Notes under the pieces: model-generated
What the model was told of the DNA's origin: nothing
The model's database searches: none
What the model saw: the letters and a program-made list of their open reading frames with translations, nothing else
From: Methylobacterium aquaticum
Lineage (GTDB): Bacteria; Pseudomonadota; Alphaproteobacteria; Rhizobiales; Beijerinckiaceae
NCBI RefSeq assembly: GCF_016804325.1
Contig: NZ_CP043627.1
Span: 4,523,001-4,587,000 of the forward strand
DNA: 64,000 nucleotides
Direction of reading: 5' to 3'
Program-made: the position numbers and the translations under genes
Shown: in pieces, positions 1 through 10,931 of the stretch
Position numbering within the stretch: position 1 is the stretch's first letter
How the letters are laid out: each line of letters begins with the position of its first letter

Positions 1-539
1 GGGATCTCCGGCACCACGATCGCCGCGATGACCGCGGGCAGCCCGGCCCGGAACAGCGAGACGACCGCGATGGCGAGCAGGATGCCGGGGATCGCCATGA
101 GCCCGTCCATCAGCCGCATGATCGGCCCGTCGAGGGGGCGGACATACCCGGCCACGAGCCCGAGCAGCAGCCCGACCGAGAGCGCGATCGACGCCACCGC
201 GACGGCGATGATCAGCGACACCCGGGCGCCGTAGAGGACACGGCTGTAGACGTCGCGCCCGAGGCTGTCGGTGCCCATCCGGTGGCGGAAAGTCGTGGCC
301 GAGCCGTCCTCGGCCCGGATCGTGCGCTCGAAGCCCGGCGGGCGGTTGCGGGTGGCCGGGTTGATCGCCGTCGGATCGAGCGTGCCGAGGAACGGCGCGA
401 ACAGGCCGATCAGCGCCATCAGCAGCAGGAAGCCGGATCCGAGGGCCACGACGGGGTTGCGCAGGAGGCGGGAGGCCAGCGTCCGGGGCGGCGGCAGGGT
501 CGCGATGGCGGGCGCCAGCAGGGTCGGCTCGGCACTCAT
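1..539 (-). CDS. ABC transporter permease, DppC/OppC type (partial)
   Basis: Inner-membrane permease of a peptide-type (family 5) ABC importer. The visible N-terminal 179 residues start MSAEPTLLAP, have an OppC_N-like first membrane helix, the TDSLGRDVYSRVLYGARVSL stretch typical of DppC-type permeases, and the first helices of the binding-protein-dependent transport domain. The start ATG at 539 lies 10 bp after the stop of the DppB-type permease, so the two are co-transcribed. The C-terminus lies beyond the left edge of the window, and the ATPase genes presumably follow there. The substrate cannot be told from the sequence; dipeptides, oligopeptides or other small solutes are all possible. 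Confidence 0.88.
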   Translation of the reverse strand, partial: MSAEPTLLAPAIATLPPPRTLASRLLRNPVVALGSGFLLLMALIGLFAPFLGTLDPTAINPATRNRPPGFERTIRAEDGSATTFRHRMGTDSLGRDVYSRVLYGARVSLIIAVAVASIALSVGLLLGLVAGYVRPLDGPIMRLMDGLMAIPGILLAIAVVSLFRAGLPAVIAAIVVPEI

Positions 540-549
540 GGTTCGAACC

Positions 550-1491
550 TCAATGACGGATCCTCGGGTCGAACAGGCTGTAGGTCAGGTCGATCAGCAG
601 GTTGATGAGGACGTAGACGCCCGAGAACATGAGGATCAGCGCCTGGATCGTCGGGTAGTCGCGGGCCAGCACCGCATCGACGGTGAGGCGGCCGAGGCCG
701 GGAATCGCGAACACGCTCTCGGTCACCACCACCCCGCCGATGAGGAGCGCGATGCCGATGCCGACGACCGTGACGATCGGCACCGCGGCGTTCTTCAGCG
801 CGTGGCGGAACAGGATCTTGCGCTCGACCTGGCCCTTGGCCCGGGCGGTGCGGATGTAATCCTCGTTCAGGACTTCCAGCACGCTCGCCCGGGTCATGCG
901 GGCGATGAGCGCGATGTAGACGACCGACAGGGTCAGCGCCGGCAGGACCAGCCGGTGCAGGTAGCCGCCGAGCCCGCCCGAGAGCGGCTGGTAGCCCTGG
1001 ACCGGGAACCAGCCGAGCGTGATCGAGAAGACGTAGATCATGAGGTAGCCGATCACGAAGACCGGCACCGAGAAGCCGAGCACCGACACGCCCATCACGA
1101 TCCGGTCGAGCCAGGAGCCGTGCCGGTAGGCCGCCACGACCCCGAGCGGGATGGCGACGCAGACCGCGATCAGCATCGTCGCGGCGGCGAGCGACAGGGT
1201 CGGCTCGATCCGCCCGAGGATCAGCTCGCCGATGCTCTTCTTGAAGAAGAACGACTCGCCGAGATTGCCTTGCGCCAGATTGCCGATCCAGATCGCGAAC
1301 TGCACCGGCAGGGGCTGGTCGAGCCCGAGCTGCTGGCGCACCTGGGCGATCTGCTCGCTCGAGGCGTTGTCCCCGGCGATCACCGCCGCCGGGTCGCCGG
1401 GGGTGAGCCGCAGCATCAGGAAGACCAGCACCGCGACGATCGCCAGGACCGGGATGGCGGCGAGCAATCGCCGCAGGACGTAGCCGAGCAT
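550..1491 (-). CDS. ABC transporter permease, DppB/OppB type
   Basis: Inner-membrane permease, 313 residues, the usual length for DppB. It begins MLGYVLRRLLAAIPVLAIVA, a first helix typical of this family, followed by the LRLTPGDPA motif and five further hydrophobic segments. The EAA-like loop is near ARAKGQVERKILFRHALKNA, where the permease contacts the ATPase. The start is 4 bp after the stop of the binding-protein gene and the stop is 10 bp before the DppC-type gene. Together they form a binding protein-permease-permease operon. Confident on family; the substrate is unknown. Confidence 0.92.
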   Translation of the reverse strand: MLGYVLRRLLAAIPVLAIVAVLVFLMLRLTPGDPAAVIAGDNASSEQIAQVRQQLGLDQPLPVQFAIWIGNLAQGNLGESFFFKKSIGELILGRIEPTLSLAAATMLIAVCVAIPLGVVAAYRHGSWLDRIVMGVSVLGFSVPVFVIGYLMIYVFSITLGWFPVQGYQPLSGGLGGYLHRLVLPALTLSVVYIALIARMTRASVLEVLNEDYIRTARAKGQVERKILFRHALKNAAVPIVTVVGIGIALLIGGVVVTESVFAIPGLGRLTVDAVLARDYPTIQALILMFSGVYVLINLLIDLTYSLFDPRIRH

Positions 1492-1495
1492 CGGC

Positions 1496-3070
1496 TTATT
1501 TCTTCTTCTCGACGTTCCAGAATACCGGCGCCGCGGCGGTCAGGATACCGGTGACGTTTTTCCGCGCGGCGATCGGGATGTAGAACTGGCCGAGATGGAC
1601 GTAAGGCACGACCTCGCGCCAGCGCGCCTGCACGGTCTCGGCGATCGCCTTCTGCTTGGCCGGGTCGACCTCGCGGGCGAAGTCGTCGCGCAACTTCTCC
1701 ATCTCGGAATCGCAGGGCCAGCCGAACGGGGCCTTGTCGCAGCTCATGTTCATGAAGCTCGACATCACCGGGTTCAGGATGTCGGCCGAGACCCAGGAGG
1801 TGTTCATCAGGTTCCAGCCGCCCTTGTCGGCCGGATCCTTGCGCACCCGGCGCGACACCACGGTCTGCCAGTCGGACGACTGCATATCGACCTTGAAGCC
1901 GCCCTTCTCGAGCAGCTGCTTGGCGACCGGGCCGAGATTGGTCAGGGTCGGCAGGTCGGTCGAGTGCAGGAGGACGATCGGCGTGCCGTCATAGCCCGCC
2001 TCCTTCAGCAACTGCTTCGACTTGGCGAAATTGGATTCGAGCAGCCCGTCCATGCCCTTGTCGGTGGCGAGCGGCGAGCCGCAGACGAACAGGGCCTTGC
2101 AGGTCTTGTAGTAATCGGGATCGCCGACCACCGCCTGGAGGAAGTCGGTCTGGTTGAGGGCGTAGGTCAGGGCCTGGCGCACCTTCGGGTTGTCGAAGGG
2201 CTTGATCAGGTGGTTCGGCCGCATCGCGTATTGCAGGCCGAGGGGATTGTAGTCGACGAGCGTGACGCCCGAATCGCCCTTCAGCAGCGGGATCAGGTCG
2301 TAGGCCGGCTGCTCGATCAGGTCGATCTCCCCGGCGAGGAGCGCGTTGACCGCCTGCTGCTGGTCCGAGATCGCCAGCCACTCGACCCGGTCGACCTTGA
2401 CCACCTTGCCGCCGGCCAGCCCCGAGGCCGGCTCGGCCCGCGGCTTGTAGTCCTTGAACTTGGTATAGACGATCTTGTCGCCGGGCTTCCACTCGTCGGT
2501 CTTCATCACGAACGGGCCGGAGCCGGTGAAATCCGAGATCTGCTGGTTCGGGTCGGTCTCGGCGACCCGCTTCGGCATCATGAACGGCACGTTCGACGAG
2601 GGCTTGGCGAGGCCGAACAGCAGCAGCCCGGTCGGCGACTTGAGCTTGACGGTGAAGCGCTTGGCATCGTCGACGCTCATCGCATCGACGAAGGTCATCA
2701 GCTTCTGGCCGAGCGAATCTCGGGCGGACCAGCGCTTGATCGAGGCGACGCAATCCTCCGCCGTCACCGGCTTGCCGTCGTGCCAGGTCAAGCCGTCGCG
2801 CAAGGTGAACGTATAGGTGAGATTGTCGGGCGACACCGTGTAGGTATCGACCATCTGGGGCTTGACCTCGCCCTTGCCGTCGAGCGCGAACAGCGTGTCG
2901 TAGATCATGTAGCCGTGGTTGCGGACGATGTAGGCGGTGGTCCAGATCGGATCGACGATCTTGACGTCCGAATGCATCACCGCCTTGAGCGTCTGCGCCG
3001 GTGCGGCCACGGGGGCGATGAGAACCGCGCTTGCCGCGAGGAGGCCGAGAACGGACCGACGAAACGCCAT
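1496..3070 (-). CDS. ABC transporter substrate-binding protein, family 5
   Basis: Periplasmic solute-binding protein of the SBP_bac_5 family (DppA/OppA-like), 524 residues, as usual. The chosen ATG at 3070 begins MAFRRSVLGLLAASAVLIAP and gives a Sec signal peptide with a likely cleavage after APAQ near residue 26. A GAGGAGA ribosome site sits about 8 nt upstream. A longer in-frame extension to 3421 has no such signals and was not used. Family features visible are the YMIYDTLFALD stretch, the LTYTFTLRDGLTWHDGKPVTAED signature region and FKDYKPRAEPASG. It is the first gene of the importer operon. The ligand is unknown; peptides are the family default but many members bind other solutes. Confidence 0.92.
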   Translation of the reverse strand: MAFRRSVLGLLAASAVLIAPVAAPAQTLKAVMHSDVKIVDPIWTTAYIVRNHGYMIYDTLFALDGKGEVKPQMVDTYTVSPDNLTYTFTLRDGLTWHDGKPVTAEDCVASIKRWSARDSLGQKLMTFVDAMSVDDAKRFTVKLKSPTGLLLFGLAKPSSNVPFMMPKRVAETDPNQQISDFTGSGPFVMKTDEWKPGDKIVYTKFKDYKPRAEPASGLAGGKVVKVDRVEWLAISDQQQAVNALLAGEIDLIEQPAYDLIPLLKGDSGVTLVDYNPLGLQYAMRPNHLIKPFDNPKVRQALTYALNQTDFLQAVVGDPDYYKTCKALFVCGSPLATDKGMDGLLESNFAKSKQLLKEAGYDGTPIVLLHSTDLPTLTNLGPVAKQLLEKGGFKVDMQSSDWQTVVSRRVRKDPADKGGWNLMNTSWVSADILNPVMSSFMNMSCDKAPFGWPCDSEMEKLRDDFAREVDPAKQKAIAETVQARWREVVPYVHLGQFYIPIAARKNVTGILTAAAPVFWNVEKKK

Positions 3071-3362
3071 CAAGTTGTCTCCTCGCCATGTCGCCGTCCG
3101 GCGACGCGATCGGGTGCGGGGCAGAAGGTCCGCGGGGCGAGCCATGCAATCGGCAGACCAGCCCGGCCGCAACAGCCGAAGCCGATCGGTTGCGCCGAAG
3201 AACTCGGCTCGGTTCAAGTCTCGGAACAGCAGAGGCTGAAGCCGCGCAGGTCTTGCACAGACCAGGCCGCCGCAGACCGTCGCAGGATGCGGGAGAGAGC
3301 CTAAGCTGACTACGACGAAATCGGGGGAGGGGTGCACCGCTTTTCGTGGCACCCCGGCCGGT

Positions 3363-4265
3363 TCAGGCCTGAACCCGGAGCAGGGCGGCCTCCAGCTCCC
3401 GGCGCAACCGCTCGGCGGCATAGCTCGGCTGCCGGTCGGCCGGGACGCAGAGGTCGAGGGAGGTCTCGACCGGCATCGTGGCGGGAAAGGGCACCGCCAC
3501 CATCGTGCCGGCCGCGATCTCCTCGGCCACGGTCACGCGCGGCAGCACCCCGAGGGCGCCGGCCTGCCCGATCAGCGTGCGCTGGAGATCGAGGGAGGCG
3601 GCCTCGAAGGTCGGCACGATCCGGCACCCGGCCTCCGCGGCCGCCCGGTCGAGGAAGGTGCGCACGCCGAAGTCCGGGCCCGGCAGCACCCAGCGGTAGG
3701 TCTCCAGCCTGGCGCAGGTCGCGCCGCCTTCGTGCGTCACCGGGTGGCCCGGGGGCGCGATGATGAATTGCGGCAGCCGCACCCGTTTGACCACCGCGAT
3801 CGCGTCGGAGGCAGGGGCGAAGAAGGTGAGGGCGAGGTCGCAGGACGCATCCTCGATCGCCCGCACCGCATCCTTGGCGGTCCCGGTGCGCAGGCGGGCG
3901 CGGACATGCGGGTGACGGGTCGCGAAGGCGGCGAGCACCGGCACCAGGATCGCCGAGGCGACGCCCTCCGCCGCATGGACGCCGACGAGGCCGCCGCGCA
4001 GGCCCTTCAGGTCGTCGATCAGCCGAACGACGTGGTCGAGCTCGTTGATCGTCCGGTCGAGCTTGGCGGCGAGCAATTCCCCCGCCGCGGTCAGCCGGAT
4101 GCCGAGCGGCCCGCGCTCGAGCAGCGGCGCGTTCATGTAGTATTCGAGCTGCGAGATGTGCCGCGCCAGCACGTTGGGATGGATGTCGAGCTGGGTGGCG
4201 GCGTCGCGCAGCGACGTGCAGCGGGTGACGACCGAGAAATAGTGGAGAGCGACGATCTTCGCCAT
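3363..4265 (-). CDS. LysR-family transcriptional regulator
   Basis: DNA-binding regulator of 300 residues, normal LysR length. The N-terminal winged HTH is at about residues 5-65 (SLRDAATQLDIHPNVLARHI then LTAAGELL), followed by a substrate-binding domain with the opening GGLVGVHAAEGVASAILVP. The ATG at 4265 was chosen because it places the HTH at the very N-terminus; the longer in-frame reading has low-complexity Arg/Pro sequence only. It lies upstream of, and on the same strand as, the ABC importer, with 292 bp between. It could regulate that operon, but LysR genes usually regulate a divergent neighbour and none exists here. The inducer is unknown. Confidence 0.9.
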   Translation of the reverse strand: MAKIVALHYFSVVTRCTSLRDAATQLDIHPNVLARHISQLEYYMNAPLLERGPLGIRLTAAGELLAAKLDRTINELDHVVRLIDDLKGLRGGLVGVHAAEGVASAILVPVLAAFATRHPHVRARLRTGTAKDAVRAIEDASCDLALTFFAPASDAIAVVKRVRLPQFIIAPPGHPVTHEGGATCARLETYRWVLPGPDFGVRTFLDRAAAEAGCRIVPTFEAASLDLQRTLIGQAGALGVLPRVTVAEEIAAGTMVAVPFPATMPVETSLDLCVPADRQPSYAAERLRRELEAALLRVQA

Positions 4266-4441
4266 GCCGGAGGATTTCCGAGCGTCCTGCGGCACGCCGC
4301 CAGCCTGGACCGATCCCGGCCGGCGGACCCTGCGCGGCCGCAAGAGCATTTTCCGACGAAGTGGATACCGGTTCGTCGTGAGATTTCCGGGCCCCTGCGG
4401 GCGGGGGCCGCCAGCCGGCATCGCCGCGGGCGGGCGCGACG

Positions 4442-5413
4442 CTAATCCTTGGCCGGCTCGTCCTTGCCCGGGACCTGGGTGATGCCGCCGATCACCCGCA
4501 CCGGGCGGTTGCCGTCGGGCGGGGTCTTCCAGCCGCCATCCTTCGCCTCCGCCGGCTTCGGGACCGCCTCCGCCGCCTTGGCGGGCGGGGTGGCCGGTTT
4601 CAGGGCCGGCTGCGGCGCCAGGGGCGGGACGAGGGCAGAGGGGGCCTCGATCTTCTCGGGCGGCTTCGCGCGGGCGGCGGTCTTGCGCGGCGCCTCGTGC
4701 TTCGCGCCCTCGGGGGCGACGGTCTCGCGGCGCGGCGCGGCGCCGGTGCGGGCGGCCGGGCTGTCGGGGTTGAGGCCCATCGGGTTCGGCCCGGCGGCGC
4801 GCGGGGAGGGCGCCTCGGCTGGCGGCACGGCCTGGAGATCCTGCGGCGGCAGCGGACGGGCGGCGACGCGCCGCTCCTCCGGCCGGCGCTCGACCGGCGG
4901 CAGCGGCTCGGCTCGGGAGAGCGGCACGGGGGCGTAGGTGCCTCGGTCGCGCCAAGAATTGTCACGGGGCGGCGGCTCGCGGAACGCCTCGTCGCGCGGC
5001 CAGGGCGGGCGAGCCTCGGCCTCGGTCCAGCCGTAGCCCGGCCGCCGGCCGCCGGGGACCGTGCCGGGGGGAATCAGCGGTGCTTCCAGGCGCTCGCGAT
5101 CGAGGATGCGGCCGGTGCGGGCATCCACGACCAGCTGCACCCGGTTGCCCCACGGGCTGTCGGCCTGGATCCGGTAGGTCTCGCCGTCGAAGCGCGGATG
5201 GGTCATGCCGGTGAAGCCGGCCCGGCCGAGGCGGAAGATCACCGCCCGCGGCGGCAGGATCGCGTCGGTCTCGTCCTCGAGGGTGAAGCCGTAGCCCTGC
5301 GCCCGCGCAGGCCCGGTCGTCGCCGCTCCCGCGAGCAGCGTGGCGGCGAGCGCGGCCAGCAAGGCCGCGCCCGTCACGGACCGCGGTCCCGTCTTCGACG
5401 GCTTGGCAGTCAT
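4442..5413 (-). CDS. Secreted Pro/Ala-rich hypothetical protein
   Basis: Not recognised as a named family. 323 residues starting at ATG 5413. A hydrophobic signal segment (ALLAALAATLLAGAATTGPARAQ, split by charged ends) ends near residue 39 and predicts export. The first 110 mature residues look folded, with FTLEDETDAILPPRAVIFRL and YRIQADSPWGNRVQLVVDAR; this resembles small domains that read out a structured periplasmic input (PepSY-like spacing is possible). The last roughly 200 residues are low-complexity Pro/Ala/Arg/Glu and likely disordered. It is divergent from the decarboxylase-like gene at 5597, with 183 bp between. Function unknown. Confidence 0.7.
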   Translation of the reverse strand: MTAKPSKTGPRSVTGAALLAALAATLLAGAATTGPARAQGYGFTLEDETDAILPPRAVIFRLGRAGFTGMTHPRFDGETYRIQADSPWGNRVQLVVDARTGRILDRERLEAPLIPPGTVPGGRRPGYGWTEAEARPPWPRDEAFREPPPRDNSWRDRGTYAPVPLSRAEPLPPVERRPEERRVAARPLPPQDLQAVPPAEAPSPRAAGPNPMGLNPDSPAARTGAAPRRETVAPEGAKHEAPRKTAARAKPPEKIEAPSALVPPLAPQPALKPATPPAKAAEAVPKPAEAKDGGWKTPPDGNRPVRVIGGITQVPGKDEPAKD

Positions 5414-5596
5414 CGTCCCGCATTCCCTTGTTTCCGGGGTCGTGCCGGGTGTGAGCCCCGCATTCCCCTCGTGCTCGGACAAGGTCCTGTTAACCGCGGG
5501 AATGAGGCGGGATTGCGGGAGCGGGGCCGTCACGGGCATCGCCTTTCGGGTAAAGGACTGACAGGCGAGCGATCGCCCGTCCCGGAGACCCGTACC

Positions 5597-6223
5597 ATGT
5601 CGCGCCTGCTGCCCGCCTGCCTCGCCGTCGTCCTCCCCCTCCTCCTGCCCGGCGCCGCCCGCGCCGAGGACCGGCTGCCGACGATCCCGCCGGCCCAGTA
5701 CAGCCCGGAGCAGAAGCAGGCCGCCGAGGCCTTCGAGGCCGCCCGCAAGACCCCGGTCTTCGGGCCGTTCGAGCCGCTGATGCACTCGCCCGAGGTGATG
5801 AGCCTCGCCCGCTCGATGGGCGACTACCTGCGCTACAAGCCGAAGATCGGCACCACGCTCTCGGAGCTCGTCATCCTGGTCAATGCCCGCCACTGGACGC
5901 AGGATTACGAGTGGTACGTCCACGCACCGATCGCCAAGAAGGTCGGCATCGCCCCGGAGGCCATCGCGGCGATCCGCGACGGCCGCCGCCCGACCGGCCT
6001 GCCGGAGGACCAGGAGACGGCCTACGACTTCACCGCCGAGCTGTTGCAGAACAAGCGGGTCTCGGACGCGACCTTCGCCCGGGCCGAGAAGCTCTTCGGC
6101 AAGCCGGGCGTCGTCGATCTCACGGCGGTGAGCGGCTACTACACCTTCCTGGCGATGGAATTGAACGTCGCCCGCTATCCCCTGCCGAAGGACGGCACGC
6201 CGCTGCCGCGCCTGCCGGAGTGA
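5597..6223 (+). CDS. Carboxymuconolactone decarboxylase-family protein with signal peptide
   Basis: 208 residues. The first 23 residues (MSRLLPACLAVVLPLLLPGA, then ARAE) form a clear Sec signal peptide, so the protein is predicted to be periplasmic. The CMD core is visible as TLSELVILVNARHWTQDYEW followed by YVHAPIAKKVGIAPEAIAAI, the Arg/His/Glu pattern of the family. There is no CxxC pair, so it is not an AhpD-type alkylhydroperoxidase with a redox disulfide. Start ATG 5597 has GGAGA about 8 nt upstream. It converges with the siderophore receptor, with a strong hairpin between the two stops. The substrate is unknown; export is unusual for this mostly cytoplasmic family. Confidence 0.82.
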   Translation: MSRLLPACLAVVLPLLLPGAARAEDRLPTIPPAQYSPEQKQAAEAFEAARKTPVFGPFEPLMHSPEVMSLARSMGDYLRYKPKIGTTLSELVILVNARHWTQDYEWYVHAPIAKKVGIAPEAIAAIRDGRRPTGLPEDQETAYDFTAELLQNKRVSDATFARAEKLFGKPGVVDLTAVSGYYTFLAMELNVARYPLPKDGTPLPRLPE

Positions 6224-6230
6224 GCCGCCC

Positions 6231-6266
6231 GGCCGGGGATCGATCGTTGCGATTCGATCCCCGGCC
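6231..6266. terminator. Bidirectional hairpin terminator
   Basis: A perfect 13-bp stem, GGCCGGGGATCGA paired with TCGATCCCCGGCC, and a 10-nt loop lie between the convergent ends of the decarboxylase-like gene and the TonB receptor gene. There is no clear T-tract on either side, so it may act as an mRNA end stabiliser as much as an intrinsic terminator. Confidence 0.55.
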
Positions 6267-6276
6267 CCGGGGGCGG

Positions 6277-8435
6277 CTACATCCGCGCCGTCAGCGTCGC
6301 CAGCACCGAGAACGGTGCCCCGGGATGTTGTTGAACTGGTTGAACGGCGCTTCGATGTAGCGCGCATCGGTGAGGTTCTTCAGGTTCAGCGCGAACCGGG
6401 CGTGCTCGTTGAGGTCGTAGAACACGGTCGCGTCGACGCGGGTATAGGCGCCGACCTTGTAGGTGTTGGTGATGTCGCCGAAGCGCGAGCCGACATGGGT
6501 CACGCCGGCGCCGATCCCGAGCCCGCGCCAGGGGCCTTCCTGGACCTGATAGGTGGTCCAGACGCTGCCGCTGACCCGGGGTGCGCCGTCGAGCCGGTTG
6601 CCGACCGGGACGCTCGTGTCGCGCGTCACCCGGGCATCGGTGTAGCCGACGCCGCCGATGATCTTCCAGCCCGGCAGGATCGTGCCGGAGAGGTCGGCCT
6701 CGACCCCCTTCGAGCGCTGCTGCCCGGTGATGATCGAGAAGCCGGTATTGACCGGATCGTTGGCCGCGACGTTGTTGCGGGTGATGTCGAACACCGAAGC
6801 GGTCAGGCTCAGGTCGGGCGAGAGATCGAACCGGGTGCCGACCTCGACCTGCTCGCCGGTCTCCGGCGGCGGATTGACGGCGCCGAAGACGTTGGCGGTC
6901 TGCGGCTTGAACGAGGTGCTGTAGCTCGCATACAGCGCCAGCGGTTCGGCGACGCGGTAGATCAGGCCGACCCGCGGCGACACGCCGGAGAGTTCCTGCT
7001 CCGGCGGGACCGTGCGCGAGGTCGGTGTGCGGCTGAAGTAGAACTGGCTTCCGGTGTCGTAGCGCACACCGAGCAGCAGTTGCAGGCCGTAGCCGAGGTC
7101 GATCTGGTCCTGGGCATAAAGGCCGGTCAGCTCGGTCTTCTGCTTCAGGTCGCTTTGCAGCGACAGGGCGCCCGGCAGCGCCAGCCCGGGGACGGGATTG
7201 AGGAAGCTCACCGAGGCGAGGGGCCCCTGGGTTGTGATCGCGCGCCGATAGCCGTTGACGTATTCCACGCCGACGAGCGCGGTGTGGCGCAAGCCCAGCC
7301 AGTCGAACTTCGCCACCAGTTCGGTCTGGCTGTCGACGGTGGCGTAGGTCGAGGTGGTCGCCGTGGTGCGGCGGGTGACCGTGAGCCCGTTCGCCGAGAC
7401 GCTGTTGGCCCGCGCTGCGAGCGTGTCGAAGCTGCCGCTCTGGGCGTTGAGCACCTGACGCAGCATCAGGTGCTCGTTGAAGTCGTGCTCGATCTTCAGC
7501 GTGCCGAAATTGGCGTTGGCGTTGTAGCGCGAGAACGGCTCGCCGTAATAGCGCGCGAAGTTGTCGAGCGGCACGCGGCCGTTCCGGGCGACCAGGCCCT
7601 CGTCGTAGACGCTGTCCTGACGCGTGAACTCGCCGATGAACGAAACCCGGGTGTCCGGGCTCGGATTCCAGGAGAAGGCCGGCGCGATGAAGAAGCGGGA
7701 ATTGTCGCGGCCGGCGAGATCGCGGAAGGTCGGATCGACCTGGGTCCCGAAGCTGAGCCGGGCGGCGAGCCCGTCGACGCCCGGCACCGGACCGGAGGCC
7801 GAGCCCTGCACCCGCCGGAAGCCGAAGCTGCCGCCCTGGATGCTGGCATCGGCGGTCGGCACCAGGCTCGGCTGGCGGGTGACGATGTTGATGACCCCGC
7901 CCGGATCGCCGCGGCCGTAGAGCACCGAGGCCGGGCCCTTCAGCACCTCGATCCGCTCGACATCGGCGAGGTCGCGCTGGACCGGATAGAAGGTGTTGGC
8001 CTGGTTCATGAACACGCCGTCGATGGCGTAGGTCTGGGTCCGGAAGCCGCGGATGATGAAGGTGTCGCTGCGGCCCTGGATGCTGCCGCCCGGCTGCACG
8101 TTGCTGACGTTGAACAGGGCATCGGCGAGCCGCGTCTCGGCGCGGTCGACGATCACCTCGCGCGGCACGACGTTGACGGTCTGCGGCAGGTCGCGGAGCG
8201 CGGTGTCGGTCTTGGTCGCGGTGGCGCTGCGGGTCGCGCGGTAGCCCTGGACCGGCCCGGTCGCGGTCTCCCGGAAGACCGGAGCGCCGGCCACCGTGAT
8301 CGTATCGAGGGCGATGGCCTCACCCGCTTCCTGCGCTCCGGCACGCCCGGCCGCGAGAACCGGCGCCGCACCCGCGAGCAGTGCGAAGAGCAGCGACGAC
8401 CGGCGCCGGATCGCGGGGCAGGGGGATGAGCGCAC
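6277..8435 (-). CDS. TonB-dependent siderophore receptor (C-terminal frameshift)
   Basis: Outer-membrane ferric-siderophore receptor of the FpvA/FhuE/FoxA type, about 714 residues. GTG start at 8435 and a signal peptide ending near AGRAGAQ. The plug domain has TALRDLPQTVNVVPREVI, IRGFRTQTYAIDGVFMNQ and VERIEVLKGPASVLYGRGDP, then a 22-strand barrel. As read, the frame ends at 6291 with NNIPGHRSRCWRR. Adding one G to the G4 run at 6318-6321 gives NNIPGAPFSVLATLTARM and a stop at 6277, which is the expected last barrel strand ending at a membrane-facing residue. A one-base deletion is therefore likely. No sigma/FecR or siderophore synthesis genes are nearby. The ligand is unknown. Confidence 0.88.
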
Positions 8436-8815
8436 GGAGACCTCGGGCGGCAGGAATGGCTTCCTGCGGCGTAATCATCCGATCATCGGCAATCAATCGA
8501 TTCATTCCGGCAAGATCTGGAACGATTCCAGGGCCGGTCGCAATCATCTTAGGTGTGGCATCGACGCATCTGCCGCAATGTTCATCGGTTGGCGGAATGC
8601 GTGGATAACTCTGCCGTCATTACGTGAATTAGAATAGATACAAAAACTGCTGGCCGAGGCGCGGCTTGTCCCTCGACGTTCGATGGATGGGAGGTCGCTC
8701 GGCCCGGCATGGCGCCCGAACGACAGCGGGACCCGCCCCGGATGGAGCGGATCCCGCATATCGTCGTTCGAGCTTGTATCGGCGGGGACCTCTGTCTCCG
8801 CCGCGGACCCCGCCG
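8436..8815. other. Intergenic region upstream of the siderophore receptor
   Basis: 380 bp between gltD and the receptor gene, noticeably richer in A+T around 8455-8660 than its surroundings, and likely to hold the receptor promoter. A near-perfect 10-bp hairpin at about 8780-8803 (CGGCGGGGAC against GTCTCCGCCG) sits just after gltD and may end its transcript. I could not find a convincing Fur, RirA or Irr operator by eye. Confidence 0.4.
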
Positions 8816-10240
<1,425 letters not shown>

Positions 10241-10256
10241 CGGTGGAGTGCTCAGT

Positions 10257-10886
10257 TCATGAAGTGATCGGGCCGGCGGTGGGTCTAAGCGACCCCGGCG
10301 ACGGTGGCGGATGTGGGGAGCGCGTCCCGCAGCGGGTGAGCCAGGCCCGGATCGCGGGCCGGCCCGAGAGATCGAATCCGCCCTCGTCGGCGAATTGCGT
10401 ATAGGCGAAGAGTGCGACATCCGCGATGCTGACCGCACGCCCGACGAACCAGTCGGCGGCGGTCAAGTGTCGCTCCATGAGGGCGAGGGCGGCCTCGCCC
10501 CCGGCCACCTTCTTCGGGTCGCGGGTTTCGGCCGGCTCGCCCTTGTAGCGCATGTGGAAACGGCAGACCGCGATGGTCGGCTCGTGGCTGTACTGCTCCC
10601 AGAACAGCCACTCGTCGATCTTGGCTTGCGTCCAGGGATCGTCCGGCAGCAGGGCGGAGCCGCGGGCGAGATGCCGGATGATCGCGTTCGACTGCGCGAG
10701 CGTCCGCCCGTCGTCGAACGCGACGCCCGGGACCTGGCCGGCGGGGAAGCGGGCGAGGTAGTCGGGCATGCGGCTCTCGCCCCGCATGATGTCGACCGGG
10801 ATCCAGTCATAGGCGAGCCCGAGGTGATCGGCGACGTACCGCACCTTCAGGCAGTTGCCCGACATCATGTCGCCGTAGACCTTCAC
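10257..10886 (-). CDS. Glutathione S-transferase family protein (possible C-terminal frameshift)
   Basis: About 200 residues with a thioredoxin-like N-terminal domain ([46 protein letters not shown]) and an all-helical C-terminal domain ([19 protein letters not shown]). The GTG start at 10886 has a strong AAGGAG site 8 nt upstream. SGNCLKV offers Ser or Cys at the catalytic position rather than Tyr. As read, the protein ends in a Pro/Ser-rich tail. Adding one C at about 10332 gives [20 protein letters not shown] and a stop at 10285, a more family-like end. It sits between gltB and gltD; the substrate is unknown. Confidence 0.82.
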   Translation of the reverse strand: MKVYGDMMSGNCLKVRYVADHLGLAYDWIPVDIMRGESRMPDYLARFPAGQVPGVAFDDGRTLAQSNAIIRHLARGSALLPDDPWTQAKIDEWLFWEQYSHEPTIAVCRFHMRYKGEPAETRDPKKVAGGEAALALMERHLTAADWFVGRAVSIADVALFAYTQFADEGGFDLSGRPAIRAWLTRCGTRSPHPPPSPGSLRPTAGPITS

Positions 10887-10931
10887 CGCCGGATCTCCTT
10901 GCTTCCGCGATCGTCGACGAGGCTCGCCCCC

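Noticed and set aside
6315..8429. Plus-strand 704-codon frame opposite the siderophore receptor
   Set aside because: Antisense shadow; the minus strand has unmistakable plug and barrel motifs.
8560..8650. Possible Irr or Fur box upstream of the siderophore receptor
   Set aside because: The A+T-rich stretch has TTAGAATAGAT-like words but no symmetric match good enough to call an operator.
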